Positions 6,934 to 13,829 of a stretch of 15,926 nt of DNA are shown piece by piece. A program made the position numbers and the translations under genes. The notes below the pieces were generated by a model. That model searched no databases and was not told where the DNA came from. It saw only the letters and a list, made by a program, of their open reading frames with translations. How positions within the stretch are numbered: position 1 is the first letter of the stretch; each line of letters starts with the position of its first letter. This DNA comes from Methanosarcinales archaeon (GTDB taxonomy: Archaea; Halobacteriota; Syntropharchaeia; Alkanophagales; Methanospirareceae), in assembly GCA_025464345.1 (NCBI GenBank), contig JAODGP010000019.1, positions 1-15,926 on the forward strand, written 5' to 3'.

Positions 6934-7414
6934 TCAATCGTTGCAGTTGCAGCCGCATGTTCCGCCAGTGAGAGCCTTCCCAGTACACTCTGCCGCAGGT
7001 TTTACAGAGCCAGAAATCACATTTGCCTATCTTTGCCATGGGTACATAACTCTTAGCCTGTAAGACAGCTTCCTCGCCCTTCTCCACCTTCCTCAGCTCG
7101 CCGTTGCATTCGCTGCATCGGCATGGTACCGGCTCAAGGTTTATTCCCGGTTCGTATCGAATAAGCTCCTTCAACTGCTCCATCACTTCTTCGCTATGCA
7201 CGAACACGCATCTGATACCTCGCCGGCTTGCTGCTCTTATCATATCTCTATCGCGTGTGAGCAATATCCGTGATTCCTGCGCTGCGAAAGAGAGTATGAC
7301 CCTGTCCTCATCCTCTACCTTAACACCCAGGTCAGCCGCGTAAACGGTATCATAGCCGAGTATACGGAGCCATGTGCAGAGTTTACCCAGCATCCGGTCG
7401 GCTATGAATCGCAT
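6917..7414 (-). CDS. Mut7-C family RNase (PIN-like) with zinc ribbon
   Basis: 165-aa Mut7-C (DUF82) protein. The N-terminal part is a PIN-type nuclease fold beginning MRFIADRMLGKLCTWLRILGYDT, with Asp6 as the first acidic active-site position and LLTRDRDM near residue 52 carrying further acidic residues. The C-terminal half is a zinc ribbon with CRCSEC and CDFWLCKTC cysteine sets, then a YWEGSHW motif typical of the family. Length is standard. Biological substrate is unknown; the family is named after the C-terminus of the C. elegans exonuclease MUT-7. Its ATG overlaps the stop of the alkyltransferase gene by one base, so it is translationally coupled as the last gene of the minus-strand cluster. 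Confidence 0.9.
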   Translation of the reverse strand: MRFIADRMLGKLCTWLRILGYDTVYAADLGVKVEDEDRVILSFAAQESRILLTRDRDMIRAASRRGIRCVFVHSEEVMEQLKELIRYEPGINLEPVPCRCSECNGELRKVEKGEEAVLQAKSYVPMAKIGKCDFWLCKTCGRVYWEGSHWRNMRLQLQRLTKSCS

Positions 7415-7728
7415 CAGAAACGGAACAGCACCTTCTCGAGATTCTTCACCCTGCCATGTTCTATCTCTATCCCTTCGGCTATCAGAAGCTCTATCTTCTT
7501 ATCTATACCATGGCAGTAGCCTCCTACGGTGCCATCACTGCATACAACCCTGTGACATGGTATCACCACAGGCGCGGGATTACTCGCAAGTGCCTGCCCG
7601 ACAGCACGTGCGGCGCGTACAGAGCCACGTAATTCCACTGCTATTATACCGTATGTCGTCACTTTACCCTCCGGTATTCGCTTCACCAGCTCCAGTACGG
7701 AGTCCTGAAACCGTGATTGCTCCTTCAT
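7414..7728 (-). CDS. ogt: Methylated-DNA--[protein]-cysteine S-methyltransferase, single domain
   Basis: O6-alkylguanine repair protein reduced to its DNA-binding/active-site domain (104 aa from the chosen ATG; full-length Ogt is about 150-180). The winged-helix recognition part (FQDSVLELVKRIPEGKVTTYGIIA) and the suicide active site PCHR within VIPCHRVVCSDGTVGGY are intact. The cysteine is present, so this is not an ATL (Trp) variant. The frame extends upstream to a TTG at 7746. The ATG at 7728 is favoured because the family normally begins just before the FQ helix, although no Shine-Dalgarno precedes it. Either start overlaps the end of the HisA-like gene by 65-83 bases, suggesting translational coupling. 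Single-domain archaeal members are known. Confidence 0.88.
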   Translation of the reverse strand: MKEQSRFQDSVLELVKRIPEGKVTTYGIIAVELRGSVRAARAVGQALASNPAPVVIPCHRVVCSDGTVGGYCHGIDKKIELLIAEGIEIEHGRVKNLEKVLFRF

Positions 7729-8392
7729 GGACCGCAGTAGCAACAAGTGCCCCCTTCACACCTATTGCTTCTAACTTATAGAGGTCCTCATAGTTCCTTA
7801 CACCACCACCGCAGAGTATATCATGGCTGGAGTGTTCCACACACCGTGCAATGAAATCAGTATCTACACCGCTATTCGTACCAACCCTGTCCAGCTCCAG
7901 TATGATGATGCTCTCAACAGGATAACCATCCAGCTCTTCTATCAGCCTCAGGGGCTCTATTTTCATACGCACATCTGATGCACGCACCTTACGATGGAAC
8001 AGGTCTATGCTGACTGTTATCGGATAATTGGCTGCTGTATCATGAATAAGCTCAAGCGACGCAGTCTCTGTACCAAGAATGATGCTATCTGCTATACACG
8101 CTATCTCTTCCATATCCGATGGTGATTTTATACCATAATCAAGAGCTATCCGTATATCTCTGTACCTGCTCCTTATAGCACGCAGGCTCTCTATGCAGGT
8201 ACCGGTGCCCATCAGCCTGTTCAGGTCTGCGATGTAGACCTCAGAGGGGTTTACAGCCTCTATCACACGCAAAGGCTCGGAAGAACTGACAACCGAGCTT
8301 GAGAGATGTACCGGCATGTATTTAGCACGTTCGCCTCGCTTCGCATGCACGACCACGCCATCGAGCAGGTCCATCACGAAGAGCAGTCTCAT
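7664..8392 (-). CDS. HisA-like (proFAR isomerase-related) protein, archaeal
   Basis: 242-aa TIM-barrel protein of the HisA/HisF-related group (COG1411 type) found in methanogens and relatives. The two catalytic aspartates of HisA are matched: Asp8 in FVMDLLDGVVVHAKRG and Asp130 in ITVSIDLF. The phosphate-binding CGGGVRNYEDL and GALVATA loops are present near the C-terminus. True HisA reads KGKxV after the first Asp, so this is a paralogue and not the histidine enzyme; its reaction is unknown. It begins one base after the fae-hps stop with no evident Shine-Dalgarno, implying coupling. The extra C-terminal 15 residues overlap the ogt gene. Neighbourhood with Fae-Hps and marker 6 hints at a role in C1 or cofactor metabolism. 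Confidence 0.8.
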   Translation of the reverse strand: MRLLFVMDLLDGVVVHAKRGERAKYMPVHLSSSVVSSSEPLRVIEAVNPSEVYIADLNRLMGTGTCIESLRAIRSRYRDIRIALDYGIKSPSDMEEIACIADSIILGTETASLELIHDTAANYPITVSIDLFHRKVRASDVRMKIEPLRLIEELDGYPVESIIILELDRVGTNSGVDTDFIARCVEHSSHDILCGGGVRNYEDLYKLEAIGVKGALVATAVHEGAITVSGLRTGAGEANTGG

Positions 8393-8393
8393 C

Positions 8394-9581
8394 TCAGAAG
8401 TCGGTCATCACCCTGTACTGGTCTATCTCCTCCTTCATCAGCCGCAGGAATCGCCTCGCCGTACCCTCTACATCACGTGAATTCGTTATGCCCCGCCCCA
8501 CTATCAGTATATCCGCGCCACTCTTCAGTGCGATCGGTGCTGTATCTTCTCTTATTCCACCCGCAACGGCAACCAGTAGCCTGCCACCCGTGCGTTTTAT
8601 CTCCTCTATATTGCCCCAGGCATGCTCCACTCCGAGTTCCTCAACGTCTATCGCACGGTGCAGCTCCACAACATCGGGCATCATACCGCTTATGCTCAGT
8701 TCCTTCAGCAGCTCTATCGGATCTTTTACATTCAGCATATCCAGACTGGAGTAGATGCCGGTCTTCCTCGCTTCCTCTATCGCCTTCTCTATTGTCCGGA
8801 GCGGAGCCAGACCGGAGATGACCACCGCATCCGCACCGGCATCGGCGACCATCCTGGCTTCCAGATTGCCCGTGTCCAGCGTCTTCAGATCGGCGACCAC
8901 GAAAGTCTCAGGTCTTATCTCCTTTATCCTGCCCACTATCTCCACGCCATAACGCTTTATCAATGGCGTACCTGCCTCTATAATAAGATGATCGTTCCTC
9001 GGTAGAGTCTTCACCACCTCCTCCATCTGCTTCCAGTTGGGTATATCAAGAGCAACCTGCAGATATGGCGGGTCCCATAACTTCGTCACCTTCATACCGA
9101 GCGAGGGATGGCGAGACCTGTCCTTCTCGTACAGCACCTTCTTGACGTCCGGGAAGCCGGTCATCGCACGCTTTATCGCTAATTTCGCAGCGCCATAATT
9201 GAAACGGTATATCTTATTGTAATCACGCGCCCTGGGATGTATGAAGACACTGGCAATCACCACGAGGTCTTCTGCCTCGTCTGCCTGTATCACACCCTCC
9301 TCGACGGAATCCGCAACCGCTTTCGCAACCGCACTCTGTGCGGGTCCAAATATCTTCTCCGCATCCTTCATGTTCTGTATCGTCACTTTCGGCACGATCA
9401 ACGTTGGTGGTTTCACCGGCAGATTCGGTCTTATCACTGCGAATATCGGTGTGTGCCCGGCGGATAACTGGCTGAGTGCATTTGTGAATGCGATACCAAC
9501 GGGTCCGTTCTTGGAGCCTATCATCAGATCAATGTGAGCAACCTCCGGACCTTCTCCTATCAGGGCTTCACCAACATACAT
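8394..9581 (-). CDS. fae-hps: Bifunctional formaldehyde-activating enzyme / 3-hexulose-6-phosphate synthase
   Basis: 395-aa fusion. Residues 1 to about 158 are formaldehyde-activating enzyme, which condenses formaldehyde with H4MPT to methylene-H4MPT; the active-site histidine is His16 in GEGPEVAHIDL. Residues from about 165 are 3-hexulose-6-phosphate synthase of the OMP-decarboxylase superfamily, with ALD at 177-179, the catalytic DLKTLD motif at 231-236, GADAVVISG and the phosphate-binding VAGGI/ILIVGRGI loops. Archaeal fusions of this kind run towards formaldehyde release for ribulose-5-phosphate synthesis, with Fae trapping the formaldehyde. ATG 9581 is chosen because AAGGTGA precedes it by 5 bases; a GTG at 9590 overlapping the upstream stop is the alternative. 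It is flanked closely on both sides by cotranscribed genes. Confidence 0.95.
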   Translation of the reverse strand: MYVGEALIGEGPEVAHIDLMIGSKNGPVGIAFTNALSQLSAGHTPIFAVIRPNLPVKPPTLIVPKVTIQNMKDAEKIFGPAQSAVAKAVADSVEEGVIQADEAEDLVVIASVFIHPRARDYNKIYRFNYGAAKLAIKRAMTGFPDVKKVLYEKDRSRHPSLGMKVTKLWDPPYLQVALDIPNWKQMEEVVKTLPRNDHLIIEAGTPLIKRYGVEIVGRIKEIRPETFVVADLKTLDTGNLEARMVADAGADAVVISGLAPLRTIEKAIEEARKTGIYSSLDMLNVKDPIELLKELSISGMMPDVVELHRAIDVEELGVEHAWGNIEEIKRTGGRLLVAVAGGIREDTAPIALKSGADILIVGRGITNSRDVEGTARRFLRLMKEEIDQYRVMTDF

Positions 9582-9586
9582 ATCTT

Positions 9587-9593
9587 TCACCTT
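9587..9593 (-). promoter_or_regulatory. Shine-Dalgarno of fae-hps (decides start)
   Basis: AAGGTGA spans the TGA stop of the marker-6 gene and lies 5 bases before ATG 9581. It supports that ATG over the overlapping GTG and couples translation of the two genes. Confidence 0.6.
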
Positions 9594-9952
9594 CTCTCTA
9601 TCTCGTCCAGTGCTTCTCTCACACTTGGCAGCAGCATATATTCGAGCTCAAGTTGATGGAAACCCGGTCTCGGTCCTCCATGCCTCGTTGCACGGCATAT
9701 CCGCGGATCACCGATAGGGAACCCTCTGGGCTTCGAGTAGATCCCGTTCCTGTCCATCGCTCTTACTTCGTCCACTATCTGCTTCAGTTCTTCTGCTTCG
9801 CCTTCTATAAGCGCACCAAAACACGTCTCCTTCACCCTGATTTCTCCGGCTCTCTCTGTATCACTCAATATAGCCAGAATCCGGCTCTTCAACTGCGCAG
9901 GTGTTACATCTGAATCCGGCGAGATCAATATCACCCTCGTCTCAATACCCAT
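9587..9952 (-). CDS. Putative methanogenesis marker protein 6
   Basis: 121-aa protein of the methanogenesis marker 6 family (DUF2102), found almost only in methanogens and methanotrophic archaea and of unknown biochemical role. Family-like segments visible are the start TRVILISPDSDVTPAQL, the central VKETCFGALIEGE with its conserved Cys, the SKPRGFPIGDPRICRATRHGGPRPGFHQLE stretch (residues about 73-102), and a short C-terminal helix. The single Cys in ETCFG and the second in PRIC are notable. The ATG has an AGGTGG Shine-Dalgarno that lies right after the tRNA-Ile 3' end, only 15 bases away. It is directly upstream of fae-hps. Presence supports an organism using methyl-coenzyme M chemistry. 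Confidence 0.87.
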   Translation of the reverse strand: MGIETRVILISPDSDVTPAQLKSRILAILSDTERAGEIRVKETCFGALIEGEAEELKQIVDEVRAMDRNGIYSKPRGFPIGDPRICRATRHGGPRPGFHQLELEYMLLPSVREALDEIERR

Positions 9953-9967
9953 CTTTTACCACCTTTA

Positions 9968-10042
9968 TGGGCCCGCGGAGATTTGAACTCCGGACCTCTC
10001 GGTTATCAGCCGAGCGCTCCAACCAGCCTAAGCTACGAGCCC
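9968..10042 (-). tRNA. tRNA-Ile (anticodon GAU)
   Basis: 75-base cloverleaf on the minus strand. Acceptor stem GGGCTCG pairs with CGGGCCC (one G-U), discriminator A. The D arm starts GCTTAGGCTGGTTGGAGC. Anticodon stem CTCGG/CCGAG has loop CTGATAA giving GAT (genomic 10005-10007). Variable loop is AGGTC; T arm is CGGAG-TTCAAAT-CTCCG. The CCA end is not encoded and no intron is present. It lies 41 bases after the DHH-protein stop and 15 bases before the marker-6 ATG on the same strand. Confidence 0.97.
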
Positions 10043-10061
10043 TTATATATAATTTATCTTC

Positions 10062-10075
10062 ATATTATTTTTCCG
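10062..10075 (-). promoter_or_regulatory. Possible TATA/BRE for tRNA-Ile and downstream operon
   Basis: On the minus strand CGGAAAAATAATAT lies about 24 bases before the tRNA 5' end, at the right distance for a TATA element. A second AT box (TTATATATAA at 10044-10053) is too close to the tRNA to drive it. The short spacing from the DHH gene also allows read-through. Confidence 0.4.
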
Positions 10076-10083
10076 TTACTTCA

Positions 10084-11565
10084 TCATTCGGTCTTCTCCT
10101 CCTTCATCACAGATAGAAAACGTCTTGATACCGCATCTTCTGCGAGTCGCATTATCGTCTCCCTGTCCTTCACACCCTTGAATATGCCGAGTGGCAATTG
10201 CGCTGCCGCCATCGTAGCATGACCGCCCGCAGTGCCTATATCACCGAACGCCCGCGCAAATGCTTCGCCTATGTTCACTCTCACGTCCTTACTACGCCCT
10301 GATACGCATATTGTATCTTCGCATAATCCTATAACCACTACCGTGGATATACCCTCCAGATTGAGCAGATAATCAGCAGCTTGCGGTATTGCATCCCGGT
10401 TCGCGACCGTGCCAACGCTCGTTATCAGGTAACTACCCTTTATCTTCTTATGTTGTATCGCACCTCCAACCACATTCAGCATCTCGGTAGACATAGGTGG
10501 TGTCTCTATCTGATCCAGCAGGTCTTTATCCGCCCGCAAATAAAGGTATGCTGCGGCATAGAAATCCGCGGGATGCGCTTCTCGTTTAAATCCGTTTGTA
10601 TCTGTTATTATCCCGTGCAATAACGCAGTTGCGAGTATCCTGTCAACCGGTACGTTCAGTTCACGCAGATAATTGGTCATTATCGTTGATGTTGCACCAC
10701 AGTTCGTCTGTATATCCACGAACTCAGCATCCACTTTGCCCTTGTTATTCGTTACCTGATGGTGATCTATGATGATAGCAACCTCACATTTGTCGGTAAC
10801 CGGGTTATTAGCACCGGGCTGAGAGGAATCGACCAGTGCCAGCTTGTCATAGCTCAGTAAATCCTCTTCTCCCTCTATCCTGCGCATCTCTATACCCAGG
10901 ATGTTAACAAATGCGCGATTAACATGATGCCCTATCTCGCCCCTGTATACTATATCGGCTGATACACCTGCATGATGTGCTATCTGCCTGAGTGCGAGCC
11001 CGGAGGCTATCGAATCCGGATCAGGACTGTCATGCACGACGACCCCCAGCCGTGCATCGGGCTTCTTCTTCAGCTCATTTAATATCCCCATCAGCCCGTT
11101 CACCTTCTTACGGTACCTTAACCGCTCAAGGTACTCCAGCGCAGTCCTGGCTGTCAGATCAGGTATTGCGAGGATTATATCCGCACCAAGGTCTTTCAGC
11201 GCCTCCTTATCTCCGGGCTCGATCGCTCGTGCTACCAGCGATGTGTCCGGTAACTTCTCTCTTATATTTTTCACCGCCTTACGGTTCACTTCGCTATTAC
11301 TGCTCATAACAAATACCACTTCAGGTTTTCCCTCACCTTTTATGAGCTCCACCGTTGATGGATCACTTATGTCCGCTGTAAATGCGATGAAGTCCTCCTC
11401 TTTCAATAATTCCACCTTCTTATCGTCTATATCCACAATTATCATGTCAGTACCGTGCTTCTTCAGTTCCTTTGCCACTGCGTATCCTATTCGTCCGCAG
11501 CCAAATATAGCATGTACCACCTTATCTCTCTTATGCTCCGTCCCGCTTACTTTTTCCTCTGCCAT
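10084..11565 (-). CDS. TrkA_N (RCK)-DHH-DHHA1 phosphoesterase fusion
   Basis: 493 aa, two modules. Residues about 15-150 form a Rossmann RCK/TrkA_N domain: FGCGRIG nucleotide-binding loop at 21-27, an acidic strand end IIVDID at 42-47 that favours NAD(H). Residues about 165-480 form a DHH phosphoesterase: DSPDPDSIASG at 179-189, LVDSSQPG near 244-251, DHH at 267-269, and the C-terminal DHHA1 GGHATMAA motif near residue 457. Such fusions are typical of archaea. DHH-DHHA1 enzymes degrade oligonucleotides, pAp or cyclic dinucleotides, and RCK domains gate K+ transport, so nucleotide-controlled ion signalling is a reasonable guess, not shown. The ATG has no good Shine-Dalgarno and a TATA box 28 bases upstream. 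It ends in two TGA codons. Confidence 0.9.
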   Translation of the reverse strand: MAEEKVSGTEHKRDKVVHAIFGCGRIGYAVAKELKKHGTDMIIVDIDDKKVELLKEEDFIAFTADISDPSTVELIKGEGKPEVVFVMSSNSEVNRKAVKNIREKLPDTSLVARAIEPGDKEALKDLGADIILAIPDLTARTALEYLERLRYRKKVNGLMGILNELKKKPDARLGVVVHDSPDPDSIASGLALRQIAHHAGVSADIVYRGEIGHHVNRAFVNILGIEMRRIEGEEDLLSYDKLALVDSSQPGANNPVTDKCEVAIIIDHHQVTNNKGKVDAEFVDIQTNCGATSTIMTNYLRELNVPVDRILATALLHGIITDTNGFKREAHPADFYAAAYLYLRADKDLLDQIETPPMSTEMLNVVGGAIQHKKIKGSYLITSVGTVANRDAIPQAADYLLNLEGISTVVVIGLCEDTICVSGRSKDVRVNIGEAFARAFGDIGTAGGHATMAAAQLPLGIFKGVKDRETIMRLAEDAVSRRFLSVMKEEKTE

Positions 11566-11586
11566 TCCCAGCTTATCCTAATGATC

Positions 11587-11598
11587 AATATATTATAA
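11587..11598 (-). promoter_or_regulatory. TATA box of the RCK-DHH gene
   Basis: TTATAATATATT on the minus strand is centred about 28 bases before the ATG at 11565, predicting a near-leaderless mRNA. The 88-base divergent gap to atpI also holds AT-rich sequence (11600-11622) that may serve atpI on the plus strand. Confidence 0.55.
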
Positions 11599-11653
11599 CT
11601 ATTTTTATGAAACATTTTAATAGACAGAGGAAAGAAGAATACAAACAGATCCG

Positions 11654-13765
11654 ATGCTGAGACCAGAGGAGATGCGGGAATTACGCATAATCACGCTGGA
11701 TGAGCATGTGGATAGAGTGATAAAGCGAATAGATGCCCTTGGTTCCGTTCATCTAACTGATGTAAAGGAGTTTATGGAAGATTGGGGCGGGCTTATAGAG
11801 CCTGCGAAAGCGGATCCGGTGGTGATGAAGACTTCTGAGCTCCTTGCTCGTATGAACAATCTGATCTCGCTCTTGCAGCCAGCATCGGCGGAGCAAGAGA
11901 AGAGGAGTCTGAAGGACAGGCTGTTTAGAGGTGAAGAAGAGCAGGTGAGGGTGACACCCATAGAATATAGAAGCCTGACTGAGATAGAAAGCCAATTCAA
12001 CGAGGTGGAGAAGAGCATTACCACATTAAGAGAAGATACTGCGAGATTACGCGATGAATTGATGGATACGGAAGATTTACTTCGTGTACTGAGAGAACTG
12101 AAGGAATTGGGGATCGAACCCGGCTTTGTTGGTGATAAATATTTCATAACCGTATTCGCGGGTAGATTACCCGAGGCGAATCTGAAAGAACTCGAAACAG
12201 CGCTCGATAATGCCGCTGGTGAACTCCACTTTGTATGTGCCCGTACGGGTGAAGGACGTGCTTTCGCCATTGTTGTGGTTATGAAGCATGACAGAGCGGC
12301 TGTAGAGAAAGTACTCACACGCATGGACTTCAATTCCTGGACTCCTCCGCCTGATATACCGCTTGATGACACCGTCAGGGCAATAGAAGAGGTAGAATCG
12401 AGGTTGAAGAGTTTACAGCAGGATATAATGCAGCGGGAGCGCGAGATGGCTGAGCTGCGCGATGCAAAGCTCGCAGAGCTTCTGGCAATGCGTGAGTTCG
12501 TGCAGATGGAAGATACGAAAGCGAAGGTGAAGAGTTTATTCGGGCAGACCGAGCGTGTGCGTGTCATTGAGGGCTGGACGCCCGAGAAGAACGTGGCAGA
12601 AGTGACTTCTGGTATAAACGAAGAGACGGGCGGGTTCTCGGTCGTCGAGGTGAGTGAGCCCGGGCGCGAAGATGTGCGGGTACCTACCTTACTGAGGAAC
12701 CCGAAGATATTGAAGCCTTTTGAATCCGTTATAAAGATGTACGGGCATCCTTCATATCGCGATATAGATCCGACATTGATCACCGCCGTTATATTTCCCA
12801 TACTCTTTGGGCTCATGTTCCCTGATATAGGGCATGGCTTCATACTGATGCTCCTGGGTCTTGCATTGACACGGTTCACCGGACTCGGTAAGGATACACG
12901 TGAGATGGGCATAATCATACTCCTGTGCGGGCTATGTTCGCTCGTTGCGGGTGTAATATTTGGTGAATTCTTCGGATTCAGTGCGTATGCCGGTGAGCTC
13001 ATCAATGAAGCGCTGGGCATGCACGTACCTGAATGGCTTATACTGATCGAACATCCGTTACTGGAGCCCCTGGTACAGGTGAAGTTATTCTTTGTCATCA
13101 CGCTCTTGATAGGTGCTGCGCATATGGGGCTCGGATTGGGCTTCAATGTGATGAACCACCTGCGTGAGCGGGATATGGCGGGATTATTAACCGGAGCGGT
13201 GAAGATATGGTGTCTGTGTGGTGCACTTTACTTCCTGCTACTGCTGTTCGGGTTTTATTTCACCGAGCTTCAGGAGAACAATACCACACTGTTGCTCAGG
13301 AATGCCACTATCTTTGTGGTATTGCCCATCGGATCACTCTTTGGACTGAGGGTTGCGGAGGAATTGAAGCATGAATCGAACGGAAAGAAGGGGGTTATGG
13401 ATTATCTGATCATACTCATCGATGGCGTTATAGATGCACTGCTGGAGAATTTCTTCCGGTTCCTCGCGAATGTGGTCTCATACGGCAGGATTATGGCGCT
13501 TGCACTCTGTCATGCTGCCCTGATCGAGGTATTCCTGATCTTTACATTCATGTGCCTCGCGATGCCTGTGCCGGTACTGGGGCAGGTGATAGCGGCAGTG
13601 GTATTTATCTTCGGAACCCTGCTCGTGATAGTGCTTGAAGCCATAATGGCGGGTATCCACACGATCAGGCTGCATTTCTACGAATGGTTCACGAAATTTT
13701 ATGATGGTAGCGGGCACGAATTCGCACCGTTCAGGCTCCGTGGCGGTTCTTTATCGCCACCATGA
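11654..13765 (+). CDS. atpI: A/V-type ATP synthase subunit I
   Basis: 703-aa homologue of the stator/proton-path subunit (NtpI, eukaryotic subunit a). The N-terminal about 370 residues are soluble, with long coiled-coil segments (about 95-150 and 235-290). The membrane half begins at PTLITAVIFPILFGLMFPDIGHG and has about seven or eight helices. The essential proton-path arginine is conserved as Arg612 in SYGRIMALAL, followed by CHAALIEV. The tail HEFAPFRL is family-typical. It looks intact. The ATG has only a distant GAGGAAAG at 11629, so the leader or start is uncertain, but the N-terminus RPEEMRELRIITLDEHVDRV fits the family. Unlike usual archaeal operons, no atpH, K, E, C, F, A, B or D is adjacent: divergent DHH gene upstream, convergent gene downstream. 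Confidence 0.95.
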   Translation: MLRPEEMRELRIITLDEHVDRVIKRIDALGSVHLTDVKEFMEDWGGLIEPAKADPVVMKTSELLARMNNLISLLQPASAEQEKRSLKDRLFRGEEEQVRVTPIEYRSLTEIESQFNEVEKSITTLREDTARLRDELMDTEDLLRVLRELKELGIEPGFVGDKYFITVFAGRLPEANLKELETALDNAAGELHFVCARTGEGRAFAIVVVMKHDRAAVEKVLTRMDFNSWTPPPDIPLDDTVRAIEEVESRLKSLQQDIMQREREMAELRDAKLAELLAMREFVQMEDTKAKVKSLFGQTERVRVIEGWTPEKNVAEVTSGINEETGGFSVVEVSEPGREDVRVPTLLRNPKILKPFESVIKMYGHPSYRDIDPTLITAVIFPILFGLMFPDIGHGFILMLLGLALTRFTGLGKDTREMGIIILLCGLCSLVAGVIFGEFFGFSAYAGELINEALGMHVPEWLILIEHPLLEPLVQVKLFFVITLLIGAAHMGLGLGFNVMNHLRERDMAGLLTGAVKIWCLCGALYFLLLLFGFYFTELQENNTTLLLRNATIFVVLPIGSLFGLRVAEELKHESNGKKGVMDYLIILIDGVIDALLENFFRFLANVVSYGRIMALALCHAALIEVFLIFTFMCLAMPVPVLGQVIAAVVFIFGTLLVIVLEAIMAGIHTIRLHFYEWFTKFYDGSGHEFAPFRLRGGSLSPP

Positions 13766-13829
13766 GATCCTGCAATATCATCTTACTGGATACCGGCAAT
13801 AAGACATGCTCGAGAGTCAGTGCTGCTGT

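Noticed and set aside
10044..10053. TTATATATAA next to the tRNA 5' end as a promoter
   Set aside because: Only 2-11 bases from the mature tRNA end, too close for a TATA box driving it; the box at 10062-10075 has the right distance.
11749..13146. 465-codon minus-strand open frame opposite atpI
   Set aside because: Serine-rich antisense shadow of a clear ATP synthase subunit I, with no family motif of its own.
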